A stretch of 18,566 nucleotides of DNA from JBEVOS01 sp964564595 (GTDB lineage Bacteria > Pseudomonadota > Alphaproteobacteria > Caulobacterales > Aquidulcibacteraceae): the NCBI GenBank assembly GCA_964564595.1, contig CAZMCA010000055.1, positions 1 to 18,566 of the forward strand, written 5' to 3'. Shown here one piece after another: positions 14,604-18,566 of this stretch (its first letter is position 1; every line of letters starts with the position of its first letter). A program made the position numbers and the translations under genes. The notes beneath the pieces were generated by a model that ran no database searches, had not been told where the DNA came from, and saw only the letters and a list, made by a program, of their open reading frames with translations.

Positions 14604-15358
14604 GCAATCCCGAAGAACGCTGGGCGCTCGTCACGGGCGCGGGCAAACGCCTCGGGCGCGCCGTAGCGCTTGAACTCGCGCGCCACGGCTGGAGCATCGC
14701 GGTCCACTATGGCGGCTCAGCAAAGGACGCAGAGCAAACAGCGGCGGACATTCGCACGCTCGGCCGCGACGCGGTCACGCTGCAAGCGGATCTCGCTGAC
14801 GCGAGCGCGCTGCCTGGGCTCGTAACCGCCGCCGCAGCCGCCGGCCCGCTGCGCGCACTCGTGAACTCCGCCGCAACGTTCGAGCACGACGTAATCGGCA
14901 CGCTGACGCCCGAAGCGCTGCACCGTCAGATGGACGTAAACGCGCTCGCGCCCGCGCTGCTCGCGCGCGCGTTCGGGGACGCGCTTCCGGCCGACGCGCG
15001 CGGCGCGGTCGTAAACTTCCTCGATTTCAAACTCGCGACGCCGTACCCGGATCACTTCTCCTACACGCTCACGAAGTACGCCTCCGCAGGCGCGGTGGAG
15101 CTGCTCGCACGCGCGCTCGCGCCGAAAGTGCGCGTCAACGCCGTCGCGCCCGGCTATGTGTTGCCGGCGCCGGGGCAGAGCGATGCGGATTATCGGAAGA
15201 AGCACGCCGACACGCCACTCGCGCGCGGCACGACGCCGGAAGACGTCGCCGGCGCGGTGCGCTTCCTGATCGAGAGCCCTGCGATCACGGCGCAGACCAT
15301 CTTCGTCGATAGCGGTCTCCGCTTCCGGACCTTCGAGAAAGACATCGGCTTCGAATGA
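14600..15358 (+). CDS. Pteridine-reductase-like SDR (FolM/PTR1 type)
   Basis: A 252-aa SDR with the dinucleotide motif TGAGKRLGR (12-20), where the Arg-rich variant suggests NADPH preference. The usual catalytic Ser is replaced: VNFLD puts D142 exactly 13 residues before Y155, with K159 in YTLTK. The same Asp-x12-Tyr-x3-Lys spacing occurs in pteridine reductase PTR1 (Asp181-Tyr194-Lys198), so reduction of dihydropterin or dihydrofolate is likely. FolM in E. coli makes tetrahydromonapterin by a related reaction. It starts inside the stop of folB (ATGA) and ends inside the start of the hydrolase (ATGA). NSAATFEHD (89-97) also fits the FolM subgroup. Confidence 0.88.
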   Translation: MSNPEERWALVTGAGKRLGRAVALELARHGWSIAVHYGGSAKDAEQTAADIRTLGRDAVTLQADLADASALPGLVTAAAAAGPLRALVNSAATFEHDVIGTLTPEALHRQMDVNALAPALLARAFGDALPADARGAVVNFLDFKLATPYPDHFSYTLTKYASAGAVELLARALAPKVRVNAVAPGYVLPAPGQSDADYRKKHADTPLARGTTPEDVAGAVRFLIESPAITAQTIFVDSGLRFRTFEKDIGFE

Positions 15359-16233
15359 CCCGCATCACCACACGGCGCATCGATGCGCGCGGCCTCCACT
15401 TTTCGGTCGACGAGTGCGGCGTCGGGGACAAGCTCGCGCTGTGCCTCCACGGCTTTCCCGAGAGCAAGCATTCCTGGCGCCATCAGCTGCCGGCGCTCGC
15501 CAACCTCGGCTACCGCGCCTGGGCGCCCGATCTGCGCGGCTACGGGCAAACGCTGCCGCGCCCTAAGGGCGTCGCCAACTACACGATCGATGAACTCGTC
15601 GCCGATGTCGGCGCGCTGATCGACGCGTCTGGCGCGAAGGAAACCGTGTTGCTCGCCCACGATTGGGGCGCGCTGATCGCCTGGGCGTTCGCGAGCCGCA
15701 AGACGCGCCCGCTCTCACGCCTCGTGATCATGAACGTGCCGCACCCGAAGATCTTCTCGGAAGTCGTCGCAAAATCGGCCGATCAGCAGAAGCGCTCACG
15801 TTACGTCGCCTTCTTTCAGCTGCCCTGGATCCCCGAAGCCGTGCTGACGGCCAACGGCGCACGTGCTGTAAAGCGCGCCTTCTACGACATGGCCATCGAC
15901 AAGAGCCGCTTTCCCGACGAGGTGCTTCAGCACTACGCCGACAACGCGCGCATCCCCGGCGCGATGACGGCGATGCTGAACTACTACCGCGCAGCGTTTC
16001 GCGGCCGGGCCGCGATGGAAGCGGGTCCCTGGCCCGTGATTGAGACGCCCACGCTGATCGCCTGGGGCGAGGAAGATTCGGCGCTCGGCCTCGAACTTCT
16101 GCCCGGGCATGAGCGCTTCGTGCGCGACCTCACAATCGAACGGCTTCCCGGCGTCTCGCACTGGGTGCAGCAGGAGGCGCCCGAGAAGGTCAACGCCATC
16201 CTCAAGGACTGGCTCTCGCACCCACGCGCGTAG
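15355..16233 (+). CDS. Alpha/beta hydrolase, epoxide-hydrolase-like
   Basis: The 292-aa product carries the oxyanion-hole motif HGFPES (32-37) and the nucleophile elbow AHDWGA with D103. Cap-domain tyrosines Y150 and Y210 (LNYYR) are candidate epoxide-polarising residues. The charge relay is D241 (WGEED) and H269 (GVSHW). An Asp nucleophile with cap tyrosines indicates an epoxide hydrolase rather than an esterase; haloalkane dehalogenases lack this Tyr pair. It is cytoplasmic, without a signal peptide. The ATG overlaps the pteridine reductase stop (ATGA), making it the fifth gene in a row joined by a 4-base overlap. The substrate is unknown. Confidence 0.9.
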   Translation: MTRITTRRIDARGLHFSVDECGVGDKLALCLHGFPESKHSWRHQLPALANLGYRAWAPDLRGYGQTLPRPKGVANYTIDELVADVGALIDASGAKETVLLAHDWGALIAWAFASRKTRPLSRLVIMNVPHPKIFSEVVAKSADQQKRSRYVAFFQLPWIPEAVLTANGARAVKRAFYDMAIDKSRFPDEVLQHYADNARIPGAMTAMLNYYRAAFRGRAAMEAGPWPVIETPTLIAWGEEDSALGLELLPGHERFVRDLTIERLPGVSHWVQQEAPEKVNAILKDWLSHPRA

Positions 16234-16272
16234 AACCGGGAACCGTCGCGTTCACTGCGCCGTTGTTCGCCG

Positions 16273-17007
16273 ATGGCCGAACAAACCTCCCTCAAAGGCA
16301 AACGCGTCCTCATCTCCGGTGGCACGACGGGCATCGGGCGCGCCACGGGAGCCTTGCTCGCGAGCGAAGGGGCCAAGGTATTCATCTTCGGGCGACACGA
16401 GCGCGAGCTGCGCGATGCGATCGCGCACATCGACACGCATGGTGGCGCGGTCGACGGGATCGCTGCCGATCAGGCCGAAGAAAAGGACCTCGATCGCATC
16501 TTTGGCGCGGCCGGCAGTTTCCTCGGCGGGATCGACGTCCTGGTGAACAATGCCGGCATCGGCGGCGACAAGCTGGCCGAACAGAGCGATGCGGAGTGGC
16601 GCTACGTTCTCAACAGCAATCTCACCGGCTACATCGCCTGCGCCAAGCACGCGCTCATGCAGATGCGCAAAGCGCGCGGCGGTCACATCGTGCAGATCGG
16701 CTCGATCAGCGCCGACCGGCGCGGCGGCGATGACGCGATCTACGTGACGACCAAGGCGGCGATCCAGGGCTTTTCCGCCTCGCTGCGCAAGGAGGCGGCC
16801 GAATACGGCGTGCGCGTCAGCCTCATCGAACCGGGCTCGGTCGGCACGGACATGAACGAGAACCCGCCAGAGAAACAGCGCGAGGAGATCGCGAAGAAAG
16901 CGCTGCTGCGGGCCGAGGACATCGCAGAGGCGGTACGGTTCGTACTGGTCCAGCCGCCGCGCAGCGTCGTCACGGCGATGCAGATCGAACCGCTGCTTCA
17001 AGACTAG
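16273..17007 (+). CDS. Short-chain dehydrogenase/reductase
   Basis: A 244-aa classical SDR with GGTTGIG (16-22), NNAG (92-95), S144, Y157 and K161 (YVTTK), and the LIEPGSVGTDM loop (174-184). The subgroup with an EPGSVxTDM loop and a C-terminal VLVQPPRSVV segment includes YdfG-like and insect-type SDRs acting on alcohols or serine-like substrates; the substrate cannot be resolved here. It lies 39 nt after the hydrolase with no obvious ribosome binding site and 4 nt before the GH130-like gene, so it is probably in the same transcript. Confidence 0.9.
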   Translation: MAEQTSLKGKRVLISGGTTGIGRATGALLASEGAKVFIFGRHERELRDAIAHIDTHGGAVDGIAADQAEEKDLDRIFGAAGSFLGGIDVLVNNAGIGGDKLAEQSDAEWRYVLNSNLTGYIACAKHALMQMRKARGGHIVQIGSISADRRGGDDAIYVTTKAAIQGFSASLRKEAAEYGVRVSLIEPGSVGTDMNENPPEKQREEIAKKALLRAEDIAEAVRFVLVQPPRSVVTAMQIEPLLQD

Positions 17008-17011
17008 CACA

Positions 17012-18127
17012 ATGCGCGACGATTTCCTCGCGTTCACGCCAAATGACGTCGATCTTGCCCGCTCGCCGTTGCGGGCATCGCTTCGCGCGGACACTTACGT
17101 GTTGGGCGCGTTCAATCCGGGCTTCACACGGCTGCCGAACGGCAACCTTCTCATGATGGTGCGCGTCGCCGAAGCGCTGCAGGGCGCGATGGACGGCGAT
17201 TTTGCGCGCGCGATCCGTTGGGCGGGGCGCGACGGGTACGTCGTCGACGCGCACCCGAAGGCGGGCGTGGACGTCGCCGATCCGCGTAAATTCATGCTGA
17301 CGGAGCACCACGCCAAGACGATGGCGCTGACGTCGCTCTCCTGGCTTCTACCGGTCGAAGTGGATCGCGAGGGCCAGCGCGTCGTCGCGATCCACTACGA
17401 ACACGCGATTGCACCGCAGACGACCGCTGAAGAATACGGCGTGGAAGATGCGCGCATCTCCCGGATCGACGGGCGCTACTTCATGACGACCTGCACCGTC
17501 AGCGCCGAGCGCCATGCGACGACGCTCTACACGTCCGATGACGGCCTACGCTATCACCGCCAAGGCATCGTGCTCGATCACCAGAACAAGGACATGCTGC
17601 TGTTCGAAGGGCGCGTGAGCGGAAAGTTCTGGGCGATGACGCGCCCGCTTGGCGATCTCTATTTCGCCTATCCGCCCGACAGTGACTTTCTTCCAGGCCC
17701 CGCGATCCACCTCGCGTCCTCGCCAGACGCGCTGCACTGGAAGCCTTGGGACGCGCCGTTTATCCGTGCGCGCAAGTATGCGCGCGCCAATATGAGGATG
17801 GGCGGGGGCGCGCCGCCCATCCTCACGCCGGAAGGCTGGCTCATTCTTTATCACGCAGTGGAGACGCACGGCCTCGTCGGAATTTACCGCACCTATTGGG
17901 CGCTCGCTGACGCGGAAGAGCCCTGGCGCATCACGCGCTTGGAAGATTCGCGCCCTCTGCTTGAAGCAAATTCAGCGCTCACCGAACCGCATGAAGCGCA
18001 GATGTATCTGCGCGATGTCGTGTTCACGACCGGGATCGTTGACGGCGGCGATCGGTACATCGTCGCGTCCGGCGAAGCCGATCTCGCATGCCGCATTACG
18101 CACATCCCCAAAGGCGCTCTCAGCTAG
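17012..18127 (+). CDS. GH130-like glycosidase / mannoside phosphorylase
   Basis: The 371-aa product has the five-bladed propeller pattern of glycoside hydrolase family 130. It shows FNPGFTRLPNGNLLMMVR (34-51), EYGVEDARISRIDGRYFM (141-158), NKDMLLFEGRVSGKFWAM (192-209), GGGAPPILTPEGWLILYH (264-281) and VDGGDRYIVASGEAD (343-357). D146 in the VEDAR block aligns with the EDPR motif that carries the family's general acid; Pro is replaced by Ala. GH130 enzymes phosphorolyse or hydrolyse beta-mannosides and related glycosides. It lacks a signal peptide, so it would act on imported or internal sugars. The start is 4 nt after the SDR stop, suggesting cotranscription. No transporter or other sugar genes are nearby. 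Confidence 0.87.
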   Translation: MRDDFLAFTPNDVDLARSPLRASLRADTYVLGAFNPGFTRLPNGNLLMMVRVAEALQGAMDGDFARAIRWAGRDGYVVDAHPKAGVDVADPRKFMLTEHHAKTMALTSLSWLLPVEVDREGQRVVAIHYEHAIAPQTTAEEYGVEDARISRIDGRYFMTTCTVSAERHATTLYTSDDGLRYHRQGIVLDHQNKDMLLFEGRVSGKFWAMTRPLGDLYFAYPPDSDFLPGPAIHLASSPDALHWKPWDAPFIRARKYARANMRMGGGAPPILTPEGWLILYHAVETHGLVGIYRTYWALADAEEPWRITRLEDSRPLLEANSALTEPHEAQMYLRDVVFTTGIVDGGDRYIVASGEADLACRITHIPKGALS

Positions 18128-18137
18128 CTCAACGTTT

Positions 18138-18152
18138 GTTCTTGTTTTGTTC
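18138..18152. promoter_or_regulatory. LexA/SOS box of alphaproteobacterial type
   Basis: GTTC (18138-18141), exactly 7 nt, then GTTC (18149-18152). This is the direct-repeat GTTC-N7-GTTC operator known for alphaproteobacterial LexA. It covers the proposed -35 of the radical SAM gene, the expected place for repression. A third GTTC follows at 18154-18157. Confidence 0.75.
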
Positions 18153-18170
18153 TGTTCGCGGCGCTAGGCT
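18142..18170 (+). promoter_or_regulatory. Candidate leaderless promoter of the radical SAM gene
   Basis: TTGTTT (18142-18147), a 17-nt spacer and TAGGCT (18165-18170), within GCTAGGCT, are followed by 5 nt and the ATG at 18176. No Shine-Dalgarno is visible. The -35 is the spacer of the GTTC-N7-GTTC box. Confidence 0.5.
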
Positions 18171-18175
18171 GCGGC

Positions 18176-18566
18176 ATGCTCACGCCCAGAAAAGGCCGCG
18201 GCGCTCGCAGCAATGCGTCAGGACGCTACGAGCGCTTCGCGATCGAAGCGTTCGACGATGGCTGGACCGAAGAAGAAAGCCCGCTCACGAAGCTCGAAAC
18301 GATCGTGCAGGTTGAAGTCGCCAAGACGATCATCTCGCGCAATTCCAGCCCCGACATTTCCTTCGACCAATCGATCAACCCCTATCGCGGCTGCGAGCAC
18401 GGCTGCATCTACTGCTACGCGCGCCCGAACCACGCCTATGTCGGCCTCTCGCCCGGGCTCGATTTCGAAACCAAGCTGTTCGTGAAGAAGAATGCACCCC
18501 AGCTTTTGGAAGCGGAGTTAGCGCGGCCGAACTATCACCCGCGCACCATCGTGCTCGGCGGGGTCA
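18176..18566 (+). CDS. PA0069-family radical SAM protein (N-terminal part only)
   Basis: 130 codons are present before the right edge. After a basic N-terminus comes TIISRNSSPDISFDQSINPY and the iron-sulfur motif C73-E-H-G-C77-I-Y-C80 (CxxxCxxC), followed by YARPNHAYVGLSPGLDFE. This is the pattern of the PA0069-type radical SAM proteins, which are distantly related to spore photoproduct lyase (SplB). The function of the family is not established; a DNA-lesion role is an inference that the SOS box upstream makes more attractive. The rest of the protein is outside the window. Confidence 0.9.
   Translation, partial: MLTPRKGRGARSNASGRYERFAIEAFDDGWTEEESPLTKLETIVQVEVAKTIISRNSSPDISFDQSINPYRGCEHGCIYCYARPNHAYVGLSPGLDFETKLFVKKNAPQLLEAELARPNYHPRTIVLGGV

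Overview
The window is about 18.6 kb of high-GC, gene-dense DNA. Codon bias, many ATGA/GTGA four-base gene overlaps, a GTTC-N7-GTTC LexA-type box and -10 elements of the form (G)CTAAGC/GCTAGG all point to an alphaproteobacterium. The order Caulobacterales / family Hyphomonadaceae is most likely, by inference from family content; I cannot name a genus. I see 22 complete and 2 edge-truncated protein genes. I see no tRNA, rRNA, CRISPR array, insertion sequence or prophage. No stretch over 300 bases lacks a gene; the largest gaps are 975-1171, 8819-8962 and 4291-4428.

Layout. Minus-strand genes at the left edge are a truncated HSDL2-like short-chain dehydrogenase (SDR) and, upstream of it, a degenerate receiver-like protein. 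A secreted Pro-rich-tailed protein and a five-helix membrane protein follow on plus. A minus-strand block at 2557-4290 holds a metallo-beta-lactamase-fold hydrolase, a small membrane protein and a UPF0145/YbjQ protein. From 4429 a plus-strand run encodes a YceI lipoprotein, a cytochrome b561-YceI fusion, a Sua5-type threonylcarbamoyl-AMP synthase and a GlcD/D2HGDH-like FAD dehydrogenase. A lysine/alanine-rich histone H1-like protein and a strong hairpin come next. A DUF6498 membrane protein and a secreted Cys-containing protein then lie on minus.

From 10425 everything is plus: an SDR, a DUF883/holin-like membrane pair, and then a tight run at 11954-18127. That run encodes a secreted parallel beta-helix protein, a diheme cytochrome c, a FolB-like aldolase, a pteridine-reductase-like SDR, an epoxide-hydrolase-like enzyme, another SDR and a GH130-like glycosidase/phosphorylase. 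A PA0069-family radical SAM gene runs off the right edge behind an SOS-type box.

How the genes fit together. The beta-helix/diheme cytochrome pair corresponds to two uncharacterised families that usually sit side by side. Both carry signal peptides, so they should act together outside the cytoplasmic membrane. Here they are translationally chained to FolB and a PTR1-like reductase, a plausible reduced-pterin module. The b561-YceI fusion and YceI lipoprotein form a second envelope redox/lipid-binding module, with a perfect palindrome in the divergent promoter it shares with the MBL hydrolase. At least four genes without a convincing ribosome binding site have a -10-like element ending 5-7 nt before the ATG, which suggests leaderless mRNAs. 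All functional statements are homology recall and motif reading; no search was run.
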